Shown: positions 10,471-23,490 of the stretch, in pieces | How positions within the stretch are numbered: position 1 is the first letter of the stretch | Layout of the letters: each line of letters starts with the position of its first letter | Source of the DNA: Cinnamomum chago | Taxonomy: Eukaryota; Streptophyta; Magnoliopsida; Laurales; Lauraceae | Direction of reading: 5' to 3' | NCBI GenBank assembly: GCA_038049695.1 | Contig: CP142452.1 | Coordinates: 29,128,501 to 29,192,500 of the forward strand | Length of the DNA: 64,000 nucleotides | Notes under the pieces: model-generated | What the model was told of the DNA's origin: nothing | Databases searched by the model: none | Seen by the model: the letters and a program-made list of their open reading frames with translations, nothing else | Made by a program: the position numbers and the translations under genes

Positions 10471-13400
10471 AGCATTATCTAGCAATTCGGATGCTCTCTT
10501 CTTCAAGTGCGAATTGTTAAGAAGGAGTAAAGCTCTCATGCTTTACTTGACACCCCAGGTGTCGAATGTAGGCAATACCAAATCCATAATACGTAAGCAG
10601 CTAAATATGTCATGCCACATGAAATTAACATAAATTTAATGTTCTCTCTCTAACCTTTTTTTCTTTTGTCTCTTAGCAGGAGCATACTTACCACATAATA
10701 TATATGTTTGTTTTATTTTTTAATTGATGGAATCCAGTCAAGTTGTATAATGTCGCTGGAGCAGTATCGCGACAATGAGGAAGCTAAACAAGATATAGGC
10801 TTGAAATTTTGAGTTTTGTGATGACATCCTCCACATTTTTTCTTATTCTCTTTTGCATAAGCTTTGTGTACTTCAGGAAGCTCCATCCTATTTTCTTCTA
10901 AAGGAAATTTCGCGTCAAGCTATTCAAATTTAAGATAAATTTTGCAAATACAAGGATTTATATTGAATTCCATACACGCTGGATAGTTTTCTACAAGATA
11001 GAACACACACAAAAAACTCATTAGATAAAAAGAATCAAATAAAAATCCCATAATACTATTTCTAATCATCTTACCTCAATGTAAGTGATGTGGTTAGGAG
11101 CTTCATTATTCGAAACTGAAAAACTCGACAATTCATTTGTGGTTCGGGCACCAATACGTTGCAACGTGGATAATAATTCTAGATGGATTTTATACTCGTT
11201 TCAATTTGGCCTCCAAATTGAAATTTTTGGTTGATTCAAAATTTCAGTGAATCATTTGGTGTTGAGTTTCGAAGAAATATAAAAACATCAAAATATATAT
11301 GTAAAAAAATGTCATATAAATAATTAAACTTTAAAATAACACCTAAATTGATGCAACCAATTTATTTTACTATATCAATATAATACTTTATTTCTATATG
11401 ACTTGAATTTGGGATTTGCCCCTCTCTTTTTTGGTAAATAGTTCTAAATTCCTAGGTTTTTCCTTTTACAAATGTTTTATAAAATTTTTATATTTAATCA
11501 ATTGATAGTGGGATCATTTCCAATTATTTTTCATTGTATTAAAATTTGGGTAAGATTCATTTCCTATTAAACATAAACTTGGTTGGAACCCTACTTATAT
11601 ATATGATTTTCGTGCGATTTCATTTGAAAATTGAGGCCCAACTCGAAGCAATTTAACTCTCAATTTCAGTAACTATTTTGATATTAATTTTCTTTTCAAA
11701 TGACAATAGCTTTATATAGATAGAAGATGAGTGTCAGATAAGAAGTGTCCTATATGATCTGGATTCCTTAACCTTTACCAAGGAGGGGTGATCATGAATC
11801 AGACCGGCCTGAGTCCGACCTATGCTAGTCCACTTTGGGCAGAGCCTCAACCTTAGATTTTGATACATGGGGCAAACTTGGATTTATAGGTAGAGAGTCC
11901 GAACTCCAGCCCGAATAAGATACACAGTTAAAGCAACAATTAGATCTCCTTTTTTAGGGCAAAAGTGACTTGACACATAGATACAAAACCCAACTAGTTA
12001 AGCTACAACTTAAGAGTTAAGACTTACCTTTTTTCCTATTCCACCCATTTCCAATTAAGGTTTTATGACTGCAATATAAAAAATAAATTGATAAATAATT
12101 TTATGATTCGTTTAAAAAATAAACTCATCGTATTTATGGAAGATGTTCAAAAGTATGAGATTAACAAAACTCAAAATAATATCAGCATAAATAAAAAAAA
12201 ATAGGTATGAAAAATGAACAAAAATATGTCAAGTAATTTTTCATATATAAGATAATCCTCAAAAATATAGTCAAGTAATTTTTCATATATAAAATAATCC
12301 TTTCATCATACTTCAATGACTTTAAAAAATATGTTCTATCAATAAGCCGGATTCGAGCTACATTTGTACCCTTAATGACTTCTAGTCTACATATTTGGGA
12401 AATAAAGAACCCGAAGTCCCTTTTGTTTAAAGGCAATTAATATACTTTAACTTGGATACTGCTAAAAAAATTTTTAACTTGGATCTAGTTATATGATTGT
12501 AGCTAGCCTAATTAAAAATTATAAGAAAATAATAAAAAAATATTTTCTATTATATAAGCATTAAACGAAATTTTGTTTTGTTAATATATGTATAATCTAA
12601 TACACACATAAAAAATAATGAGTAGAAGTAAAACATTTGAAAAGAAAATTGTTAAATAACTCATGTAGTCTTTGACATAGACTAGAGCACCCCTAGAGTA
12701 CGTTTTACTTAATCTGAGTAATACGATATAGTAACTTCTCAAAAAATGAAATAAAATGAATAGGAGTGTTTGAATTAAATGAAAGAGCATACCTTATTTA
12801 TTGGCTATAGGAGTCATAGATGATTGACAAGTATTATCTATGCAATTGATATTAGAAAAGTTGTGACTCCAAATGGCACTCAATTAAACTTCCACAAAAA
12901 AAAGATGACAACTTAAAAGAGTTTGTAAAATTCTCTCACTTTAGTTTGATTAGAAGGTGACCCACACCTTATCTAAACTTAAGTTGTTTCCATTGACCCA
13001 ATTTTATTTTATATTTTTAAATTTGTAGTGATCCTATAATAGCTATTTATCGAGTCCGGATGAAATCGACTCATACCAAATCCATTGAAAATGACTCAAC
13101 TTTGTTTAAACTTTATTTTTTGTTTAATGCATTTATTACTATTGGATTGACCAGACATAAACAATCCCCAATTGAATAATCCCAAGCTTCCAATCAATAG
13201 ATTTACTATGATTTATTAATAAATATGAACGATTTCAATCATTTATTTCTCAAGCACTATTATATTAATATTAAAGTTATTGATTTGGTGCAAAACAATT
13301 TCAATCTTGACTTCTAAATTACGAGTTTGTAGTATTATTCTGTTTTTTCTCCAATTATTTAGTTATTTAAGGGTAATTTCAGTCATTTTTGTTTATCAAA

Positions 13401-15074
13401 TATGGTTAAGATAACTGTCTTATTTGTTTTTGAATTTCGTTGATCAAAATGGATCTAAACAAAAAGAACTTTACTTTTTCACAAAAAAAGCTCATGTCTA
13501 TATCACTTAACAACTTAAAATTATGGTCAATATACTCCTTATGATTATATAATTGTATTATTTTGGCCAAAATAATCATATGAATTATGAACTTTTACAC
13601 TTTTTTTTTTTGTTTGTACATGGGCTCTAATTTTAGGCTCATTCCCTATAAATCAAATTATATCACTCCACTTCAAATTAGACACATCCAAAGATCAACC
13701 ATTCTTAAAGCATTTGATATAAATTAAAAGAAAACCAAAATATTTGATGTGCAATGAATAACATTCAAAATGACATAAGATTTGTACTAATTCCTTGCTT
13801 CTTATACGATTTTATAGTTTATTACCTTTTATTTTCTAATTTTCGAACATTGGCACTGATAAAATTTTAATTATAATTAATTTACATGCCTAAAATTGTA
13901 AACCCCCCCCCCCAAATCAATACTATTATAACAATCTTTTTATGTAGTTACATGTCCATGCTTTAAGCATTGGCCACGAGGTTAGTTTTTATTAAGGTGG
14001 TTCAATAACATTGGTCTATTCCATCGATCTATTTTATTAGAGAGATTCAATGATACAAATTTACTCATTTTTACAAGATTTAATAAAAAAATAAAAAAAT
14101 GAAAAATGCTTGTCTTTAGAGAAGACAAGTATGCCTTTGAACGTGTTCATTTAAATCCAAAAGGTAGACTTCACGCTTTTGGCCTCCAACTAATTATCCT
14201 TGGCGCTTTTGATGATATCCCAGTATTGCTCAACCAAGTGGAAATAAATGGTATTGGATCTAGGGTTTTCTAAGACGGTCCCGTGAAGATAATCAAGACT
14301 ATAGATTTGTATCTTTCCACGACACTTCTCTTTGATGAGCTTTGAATTCTTAAAGAATACCGATGAAGATCTAAGAGAGTGGAAATTGTTTTTGAATGGC
14401 TTAAGAAAAGGTCTCTTTATTTCTCACAAAGCTTTATCCAAGAGCCCTCTTTATTTCGCGTGTACAGATCCATATATGAAATCATATATTTATAGATTTC
14501 ATGCTTCGGACAACCAAGCTCTAGATTCGACTGCACGAATGTCCAAAATAGGTATGCACACTGAAGCATAAACGACTAGTTTGACCATATCTAAATTGGC
14601 TCGATCGTCTGAGGATCGGTCGCCTGAGACTCTAAGAGCCCAAAATAAAAAAATGAACTTGTTGGATTTTGACCCAAACGAGCTTTCAGGCCATGAGAAC
14701 AAGTCTTCGGTCCATCAAGGATCTAGCTTAAGACCCAAACTTCCTAACAAAAAACCATAAAAAATTCCATTTTGGATAGGCCACCAAAAGAAGAGTTTGA
14801 GTTGCGAAAATGGGTCTTCATTCTGCTAAACTCCCTAATAAATCTTCAAATCAATTGGCTTTTTTAGTCATTTTTTATACCTCATATTTTTACCAACTTG
14901 GTTTAAGGGCTTAGCGCCTATTCCTTGGAATTACTATGGTTTAATTTTACCTACCAAATTGGCACATATTGGAGATATCACTTGGTGTAGCATTTACATA
15001 AGACAAGGTTTTGAATTTGTCACGGAATTGACAATCAAAGAAAAGTGAAGATTTTACTCGGCACTAACAAAAGC
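10471..15074. other. AT-rich intergenic stretch without recognisable genes
   Basis: All ORFs are short and composition-driven. A 42-bp tandem pair (AAGTAATTTTTCATATATAA) lies at about 12229-12300 and a short C run at about 13904-13912. Around 14580-14700 the phrases GATCGTCTGAGGATCGG and CGCCTGAGAC recall the palindromic motifs of LTR elements elsewhere in the window, so a decayed LTR may be present, but no ends were found. Confidence 0.5.
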
Positions 15075-15079
15075 TTGTT

Positions 15080-18000
15080 TGTCACGACCCGAGTCCGAAT
15101 TACGATAACCCCGGGCCGTGAGCCCATACTTACTCCCGTGAACTGCGAATTAACCGAAGTTAAAACGGAATCTACAAGGGATAATATCTTCAATAAACCT
15201 ATCAAATACACAAAATCCATTTGGTAACAATTAATAGCACATGTTATAATACATATAATAGCACATGTTAATACATATACTGAATTCATTAAATCCATTT
15301 GGTAACAATTACCATTCTAGACAAATCTAGATAATTACTACAATGACAATAGGTAAACATAAGAGTTGATCAATAGACATTCACAAGATAATCACTATCA
15401 TAGCTTTCATTCATTCATTTCATTTCATTTCATTTACCATCTTTCCTTAAAGGAATGACCCATCTTCCGAATGGAAGACATCGATCAATATCCATAGATA
15501 TGATCGAAATATGTGAGACTTAGTAGTGTCTGGGCCAGGGACAACTAGCATCACCACGAAACTCCAGAAGGCCCCCAAATCCATCTACTGCAGTAGGATT
15601 ATTCATTTCATTGTTACCTTTAGTAACTGTTCATTCATTAATTCATTCATCTATTTTATTGTTTAGTTCAGCTCCGTAACGAGCTTAAGGAATTATTAAG
15701 TAGTGTCAAACTCGGAAATCGGACCATAGCTATTAACTCTATTTCATAATCAAATTCCTAAACCAAACAAATGGGTGAAACGCTTGTTATTTAATATATG
15801 TATTATTCTTGATGAACATCACTTGGATAATAGTTTGTACATTCAAATAACCTTAGCTAACACCTATGCAGGTTTAGATAATACATTTGAAGAATTAATA
15901 CTTAATTCATTACCATTCTTTTCTTTTAATTTCCTTTATCTTGATAATCTTATATTAGGGCATAATTAGTTCTAACACTAATTTATAGACCACTAAGACT
16001 CATAGAGAGCGTAATTGGTTCCAAAAAGGGCCAATTTCAAGGTCCGATCGATCGGCCTGAAATCATGTCCCAGTTACGGACTGTTCATGGTTCAAAATCT
16101 CGGTCTCGACGCGGTACCGGCCGAGCCAAAAAGCTAATATGATATCGGTATTGGTCGCGGATATCGGTCCGTCGCGGTCATCGCAGTATGAATTTTTTTT
16201 AATCCAAAAAAATTCGCAAAATTATCCAAAAAATCCAGAATATTAGAAAATGCTGGAAAACAATATTTGTTTCCATTAATAACAGCAATAAATCAAAATC
16301 TCGGTCACCTTAAGTTATGAGTCCTGTCTATGTCGCAGACTTGCAGTTCACTGTCTTTTTCAGTATTTCATTTAATGCAAACATCAATCATTTACACACC
16401 ATACAATGATCATGAATCATTAAAACAACATATTTATGATGAAATCCCCAAAAATGATAAATTATAATTCAAATATTAAAAAATCTGAAAATAAAAAAAT
16501 TGAAAAAAAGGTTCAAAATCATGTGTATGAGTAGATCTAGCATGAAAATATGTAGATCTAATTTCTAAATGAAGAAAACAACACAAGTGAGTAAGTGACA
16601 AACCTCTATACTTCATCTATAAAATAAAAAATAAAAAAAACATAATAAAATGCTTTAAGTTGATTTCCTCTTACCTTAGATAATTTTTCTTCAAAAAATA
16701 AAAGTGAGATTTGAAAATATGCAAGAGAGATGGTGGTTGCTGCTATGGCTAGTAAGGAGTTGAGAAAAGAGGAGAAGAAGATAAATATGGGGGAAACAAA
16801 TAAAAAAAATTAGGGTTCTCACCCTTTTTAACATATCTCGGCGATATTTTGAAAATATCGGCCGAGATATTGAAAAATCCGCTATGAACTTCATCTCGGC
16901 CGAGATGGGCCGAGATTTTGAAGAAAAAAACCAATACCGATATCTCACTGGGATATCGGTTCGGTATCGGCCGATACCGGTTTATATCGGCCGATATGAA
17001 CCGGTATCGGCCGGTTTTTAAATCCATGGGACTGTCCGATCGATTGTCTGTATGTCCGATCGATCGGCCCGAAAAACTTCTCAGTTAAATGACAATCCGA
17101 TCAATTGAACTGTATCTCCGATCAATCAGACCTAGGACGAGTTGTAGGTCCGAAAACCTGATTTTTCTCCCCTTTCCTTTCTTCTCTTTCATACATTCAA
17201 ATCATTCCCAACCTACAAGAAAATGGAACTTCATGTTCCCTTTTTATACATCATCACTATCCATTTCAATCAATCCATAAACAAATTTCCAAAACTTAAT
17301 GGAAAATACATAAACTCCAAATCCATGGAAAACTTAATGAACTTTTACAATGATTAACACTAATCACAAGCAAATGTATATACTTGCCTCTCTTGAAGTT
17401 TAGTTAACTCAAAGCCCTTTCTTTAGCTTGCTTTTGAGATAAAAAGACACCCCCAAATGAAACCCTAATTCCATGAAAACACAAAATACACAAATCTATA
17501 AGCCATTTGTGCGAAAAATCATGCCTAAGCACTCCTTATGACTTGTAAACTCATTAAAAACTCCAAACACTTACTTGTAGTTCAACTAGAGGAGCCCCTA
17601 GCTTTAATGAAGAGAGATTTGTACTTCCTCTCCAATGAACCAAAAGGGAAGGTGAAGAAGATGAAGTTGGTGAAGCTAGCACCCCTTTAATCACACATAC
17701 AAGCTCCCTTCTTGATGCTTGATAAGGAAAATGGAAGAAGATGAGAGGAATGAGTCCAGGGTTTGGTTGAAATGAGGAAATGATTCATTCCATTCTAATA
17801 TAAGACCCTCTTACACAAAAACCCCCTCTTAATAAGTCCAATTACATTTTGGGTCAAATGAAGTCTCATTTGGTCCATTTGAGGTCAAATGGAGTCGCGT
17901 CTATTATGAAAGTTAACGCACTACTCAAGATATACGCGATGGTATCAAGGATTTCCGTATTTGAAGAAATACGTGAAAACTCGTATTTACGGAAAAGTCC

Positions 18001-18202
18001 TTAGCCTACCTTGTTTGAGTCTAAACTCACTTTAACCAATTCAATTTCATCTTAGTCCATTCTATTATGCTTAATGCATCATTTGAGACTAATTTCTCTC
18101 TCTTTGGTCATTAACCTTCATTAATACGATTATTTATGCTTAATTAGCATTAATCTCAATTAATTAGCCTTAATCGTGATTAGTTTGGGTCAGGGTGTAA
18201 CA
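15080..18202 (-). repeat. Gypsy 3' LTR (interrupted)
   Basis: On the plus strand it starts TGTCACGACCCG and ends GGGTGTAACA. It matches the LTR at 43665-46098 over most of its length. It is longer because of a 943-bp insertion at 16086-17028, yet lacks about 400 bp present in the other LTR at about 43795-44190. It carries repeated GATCGATCGG-type palindromes near 16045, 17037 and 17056. Confidence 0.88.
16086..17028. mobile_element. hAT-like non-autonomous 'CATGG' element, copy 1
   Basis: Ends are CATGGTTCAAAAT at the left and, reverse-complemented, CATGGATTTAAAA at the right. An 8-bp duplication flanks it (GGACTGTT at 16078-16085, GGACTGTC at 17029-17036). The other gypsy LTR lacks this insert. 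The subterminal parts are full of ATCGGCCGAT palindromes (16100-16190 and 16835-17010). The 8-bp TSD suggests hAT, but the TIR is unlike the usual CAGGG start, so the superfamily is uncertain. No transposase is present. Confidence 0.8.
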
Positions 18203-18217
18203 TTCCCCAAACTTTTA
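18203..18217 (-). promoter_or_regulatory. Gypsy polypurine tract
   Basis: On the minus strand AAAAGTTTGGGGAA sits directly before the 3' LTR start (TGTTACACC). This is the primer site for plus-strand DNA synthesis. Confidence 0.75.
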
Positions 18218-18274
18218 GAACCATTCAATCCTCCGAATGCAATACAATTCGATAGTTAATTAAAATTAAAATTT

Positions 18275-21265
18275 ACTTGAACGAATAGCTCTGGATACTT
18301 TTGAGCCATTTGCTCTTCAAGCTCCCATGTGGCTTCGCTGGGGTCATGATGATCTCAAAGGACTTTAACCCATCTGATTGTCCTCGTGCGAAGGACTTGC
18401 TCCTTGGTATCAATAATTTGAGTCAACTTCTCAACATATATGGTATTTGGCAAAACTTGGACCTCTTCATGCTAAATGACATGCGAAGGATCGGCCACAT
18501 ACTTTCGAAGCATCGATACGTGAAATACATTGTGAATACCAAAAAGCTCCGGTGGAAGCTCAAGGCAATAAGCCACATCTCCAATTCTGCTTTTAATCTT
18601 GAAAGGTCCGATAAATCTCGGTGAAAGCTTGCCCTTTTGACAGAATCGGATAGTACCTTTCATTGGAGAAGTCTTCAAGAATACCAAGTCATCGATGGCG
18701 AACTCCAGATCACGCCGACGATTGTCAGCATAGTTTTTCTGCCTTGATCGAGCCACCTTTAATCTGTCTTGCACTTTTTGAACTCTCTCTGTTGTTTCAG
18801 CAATTATAGTAAGACCATGGAAACTCCTTGTTCCAACTTCTTCCCGGCTAACTGGAGTTCTACACCTTCGACTATACAGTGCTTCAAAAGGTGTCATCTC
18901 AATGCTAGAGTGGTAGCTGTTGTTGTACACAAATTCACACAACGCTAAGTATTCATCCCAGTCACTGCCAAAATCCATAACATTGGCACGAAGCAAATCT
19001 TCCAAAGTTTGAATAGTAATTTCCGATTGTCCATCTGTCTGAGGGTGATATGCGGTGCTAAACCGAAGTCTAGTACCCATTGAACTTTGAAAGGATTGCC
19101 AAAATGTGGAAACAAGCCGACTATCTCGATCTGAAACTATCGAGACCAGTGTTCCATGCAATCGAGTTATTTCCTTGACGAATAATTTGGACATATCGCT
19201 GAATCCCATATCTTTTCTAAATGGGAGGAAATGTGCGGACTTCTTAAGGCGGTCAACAATCACCCACACAGAGTCATGCTGCCTCCTCGTCCTTGGCAAA
19301 TTAGACACAAAGTCCATGGTCAAATGCTCCCATTTCCATCTAGGAATGTTCGGAAGATGAAGTAGACCAGGTGGTTTCTTGTGCTCAAACTTCACACGCT
19401 GACACGTTAAGCAGGAAAATACATAACTTGCTATCTCCCGCTTCATGTTATTCCACCAAAACCTATCCTTGAGGTTTCTGTACATTTTTGTACTCCCCGG
19501 ATGCATAGAATACCGTGTGTGATGAGCTTCAATCATTATTGCCTGTTTCAAATCCTCTTGTACTGGTACACATAATCTGTCTCTAAAATACAGAACTCCT
19601 TCCACCAGCACAAAATCTAGTCTAGTTGCAAGGTTGTCCTTGATCTTTACCAATTCAATGTCTTGAAATTATCTATCATTGATTTCCTTGATAAGCATTG
19701 GTTCAAAGACGGACATTGCTGCAAACATTACTCTATCGTCCACCATTTCGATGGACAAGTCCAAATCTCTGAATTCTTCAATTAAATCCCATTCACCGAC
19801 TAGCGATGTCAAGTCAGCAGATTTCCGACTCAAGGCATCCGCCACTACATTCCCCTTTCCAGGCACATATGTGAATGGAAAATCAAAATCCTTGATGAGC
19901 TCTAACCAACGACGTTGTCTCAAATTGATGTCCTTCTGAATGAACATGTACTGGAGACTCCGGTGATCACAATGGACATCAAAAGTCTCTCCGTACAAAT
20001 AATGCCTCCACTGTTTCAAGGCAAACACAACCGCTGCGAGCTCTAAATCATGTGTTGCATAATTCTTCTCGTGTTCCTTCAACTGATTCGAACTGTAGGC
20101 GATTACCCTACCATTCTGCATCAATACACATCCTAATTCAACTCCTGTAGCGTCCGAGTAAACCACGAATCCTCCTCTTCTTTCAGGCAACGCCAAGATT
20201 GGGGCTGAAACCAATCTCTGCTTCAAAATCTGGAAGCTAGACTCACATTCCTCATTCCATTGGAATGGAACGTTCTTCCGTGTCAACTTCGTTAATGGAG
20301 CTGCTATCTTAGAGAAGTCTTTTACAAATCTTCTGTAATAGCCCGCCAACCCTAAGAAGCTCCAAACTTCCGGCACATTTTTCTGACTCTGTCATTTGGT
20401 AATTGCTTCAATCTTAGCTGTATCAATAGCTATCCCATCTTCAGAAATTATGTGACCCAGAAACGTCACCTATTGCAGCCAAAAATCATATTTCTCTAAC
20501 TTCGCGTACAACTGATTATCCCTGAGCGTCTGCAAAGCTATTCGTAGATGATGTGAATGCTCTCGCTCTGACTTTGAATATACAAGAATGTCGTCAGTGA
20601 AGACCACAGCGAACTGGTCTAGATATGAAGTAAAAACCCTGTTCATTAAGGCCATAAAAACTGCAGGTGCATTGGTTAGACCAAAAGGCATCACTAAAAA
20701 TTCATAGTGGCCATATCGAGTCCTAAATGTAGTCTTCTGTACATCTTGATCTTTAACTCGAATCTGATGATATCTAGATCGAAGATCAAACTTTGAAAAG
20801 TAAGCTGCACCCTGGAGTTGATCAAACAACTCATCGATTATAGGCAATGGTTATTTATTCTTGATTGTCACTTGGTTTATTTGCCTATAATCAATACACA
20901 TACGAAGGATGCCATCCTTCTTTTTCACAAACAGCATAGGTGCTCCCCAAGGTGAGACACTTAGCTGGATAAATCCCTTGTCCAGTAAATCTTGTATTTG
21001 CTTCTTCAGCTCAAACAATTCTGACGGTGCCATTCTATACGGTGCCTTTGATACTGGTGCCGTACCCGGCACGAGTTTTATAGTAAAGTCTACTTCCCTT
21101 GCTGGAGGTAAACCTGGCACTTCATCTGAAAATACGTCGGGAAATTCACAGACTATAGGAATATCCTTTTAACTCATGCACATGCTTCTTCTCAGAAATA
21201 AATGCAATGTAGTCTTCATAACCACTATACATCAATCGTTCAGCCTTGAGTGCCGAAATAAGCTT
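18275..21265 (-). pseudogene. Gypsy pol: RT, RNase H, integrase, chromodomain-like tail
   Basis: Reading order on the minus strand: RT N-terminal part (21120-20851, with [14 protein letters not shown] and MCIDYRQIN), RT core (20847-20470, with [10 protein letters not shown], catalytic DD kept), RNase H (20376-19669, with [10 protein letters not shown] and NYATHDLEL), then integrase (19653-18472). The integrase shows the HHCC zinc-binding segment, DDE core positions in MDFVSNLP, VSDRDSR and QTDGQSE, and a GPFKI...YCLELP C-terminal segment. A chromodomain-like tail (IRWVKVL, EATWELEEQM) continues in frame to about 18280 after a stop. Four or so in-frame stops separate these pieces, at about 20850, 20468, 20385 and 19660. 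The domains are otherwise well conserved. The 5' side is cut at 21265 by the Copia insertion and continues as protease from 28851. Confidence 0.9.
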
Positions 21266-21270
21266 GGTAT

Positions 21271-23045
21271 TGAAAGTCCTTGGGAATCCTAACCCTAGAG
21301 GGGGGGTGAATAGGGTGAGCTACAACTATGACCAATTTAGACCAATTTTAATTTTTTAACATAAATTAGTCACATGTGATGATTAATCAAACAATATGCG
21401 GAAGCTAATACAAAAACAATCACCACATAGCAATCACCACAACACAATATTTATAGTGGTTCGGCCAACGTGCCTACATCCACTACCGGCTTGTGAATCC
21501 AACACCCCACCGGATTTCCACTAATTATGCTTTTTACTAGGCTAAGCAATAACCCTTACAATGTTGCTTTTCAAGGCTAAACAACAACCTCTCAATGTGC
21601 TTTTCTAGGCTTAGCAATAACCTTACAATATGCTTTTCTTAGGCTAAGCAATAACCTTACAATATGCTTTTCTTAGGCTAAGCAATAACCTTACACAATG
21701 CTTTTCTTAGGCTAAGCAATAACCTTTACAAATAAAGCTTTCTCTAAGAAAGTGTCTTTACAAGATCACTCTAAGAGATTACAATTTAAGCTCAAATGAA
21801 ATTGCCTCTACATAGGCTAATATGAAAGTGTAATTCAAATTACAAACATACACTAAATGAGCTAAAGTGTGTGCACAAGTGTATGAATGCTTTTCTTCAA
21901 TCGATTTTACAAATAAAGCTCTTAAATGAATGCATGATGCATTTTAAAATCAAAGCTTATAAAATGATGATTGAAGAGAAAGCTAATCACATAAAAGATT
22001 CAAACAACTTTGAAGAAATGAATTAAACAAGTTGTATGAATGTTAAAGTCTAAGAAAGCATGTGATTTAGTTAAGAGAGTTTGCAAACTAATCTAATTTA
22101 CCAAGGATGATTTAGAGTTTGCAACACAACTCTTTAAAAGCTAGAAATCATGCAAATATGAAAATACAAAGATTTAACCATGCATTGATTCTACTTTTAA
22201 TGGAAATCAAAATGATAAGTAAGGTCTACCTTTTTAAATCTCAAGCATTTGATTTCCAAATGGCCCTCTAGCCTTTCCAACTTCTTCCCCTTTGTTTGGC
22301 TCCAAAAATGGTCTCAAAGGTTTATGGTCCAAAAAAAAAAAAAAGTTGGAAATGAGTGGACTTTATAGCCAAAAAACAGTCCAACGGCTAGTTCTCGGTC
22401 GACCAAGAGGGGTCTCGGTCGACCTAGACAACACAACGGTAAAAAAAGTGACCGTTGGAGCTTCAGGTCACAGGGACCCTGCAGTGTCCTCGGTCGACCG
22501 AGACACAGGTCTCGATCGACCGACGACACTGCCGGGTGAGTGACCTGTTGGTCCAAAAATCCAACTTTTGCTCTTTTGAAGGTATTTCTTTGGGAGGATT
22601 TTTGGGCCACTAAACCAAGGTAGAATACATGTTTTAAGACATTCTAAGATGTTTAAAAACATGAAACACCCAAAGCCTAAAATGATTCAAAGTATTAAAG
22701 CCAAGGGCTAGCTTGATTTGAATACAACTCTTTTCAAATGAAAATGCATACACAAATGATTCTTTTTGTGATGAATGTATGCAAAGCTCAAACCTAAATT
22801 TACAAGATGATTTTCCAAATATAATGCACAAGGAATTAGGTTTTCAAAAGAGTTTTGGGTTCTAAAACCAATGCATCCAAGTTTAGAACCAAAACATGCA
22901 TAAAACAAAAACTTTTCCAAAACTTAAAAGCTATGCATGTATAAAACCAGATTTCAAGGTTTTCTAAAACAATGCAAGTGTGAACTATCAAATGATGCTA
23001 AAGTGCAAATGCATCCATCAAATTCCAAATACAAAATTCCTAACA
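21271..23045 (-). repeat. 3' LTR of the gag-only Copia element
   Basis: Nearly identical to 27119-28845. It has one more copy of a 34-bp unit (AGGCTAAGCAATAACC...) at about 21600-21730 and an extra 20 bp between two CTCGGTCGACC repeats at about 22395. Repeated palindromic CTCGGTCGACCGAG-type motifs lie at 22393-22525. Short ORFs inside are LTR sequence, not genes. Confidence 0.9.
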
Positions 23046-23490
23046 ATCTCCCCCTTTGCAATTTGATGGCAACTTACCCATCATTGAAATTTCACACCAA
23101 GTCTTCAGCTCCCCCTAAGCTGGACAAGTCTTGAAATCTTCTTGGATGCTCCTTCTCTTAGCTTGGGCTCTTTGGCTCTTTTCTTCAATCTTCTTGATGC
23201 TTGGAGCTTGATCATACTTCAAGCTTTCTTTCCATCTTCCTCTCTTTAGCCAAGCATCTTCTTTAGCTCCAAGCTTTCTTTCTTCTATTTTCTCTCCCCC
23301 TTTGTCCATGTCTCTCTCTTCCTTTGGTAAGATATGCATTCACTCCCTTTGTAGAAGATCATACACAACTCTCTCCTTAGGGAGCTTGGACATTCTCTTC
23401 ACCTTTTGAGAACTTGAAAGCTTTCTCCCCCTTTGATGGATAGGAGATCTTCGAGTACTTGAACTCTCGAACTCTCTCCCCCTTTGACAT
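23046..23490 (-). promoter_or_regulatory. Cluster of polypurine-tract repeats
   Basis: On the minus strand AAAGGGGGAGA occurs immediately before the LTR (about 23046-23056) and again at about 23291, 23425 and 23477, with a related AGGGGGAGC at about 23110. Multiple PPT copies before the 3' LTR are a reported hallmark of Sireviruses. Only the copy touching the LTR needs to act as primer. Confidence 0.7.

Noticed and set aside
14332-14702. Small ORFs and GATCGTCTGAGGATCGG motif, considered as a gene or LTR
   Set aside because: No domain, no LTR ends, no PBS or PPT; left as unannotated sequence.
16691-17027. Minus ORFs rich in RYRPI/YRYWF
   Set aside because: Translations of the ATCGGCCGAT palindrome repeats of the CATGG element, not proteins.
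21639-21735. 34-bp repeats considered as an array with spacers
   Set aside because: Simple tandem repeats within a Copia LTR, without unique spacers.
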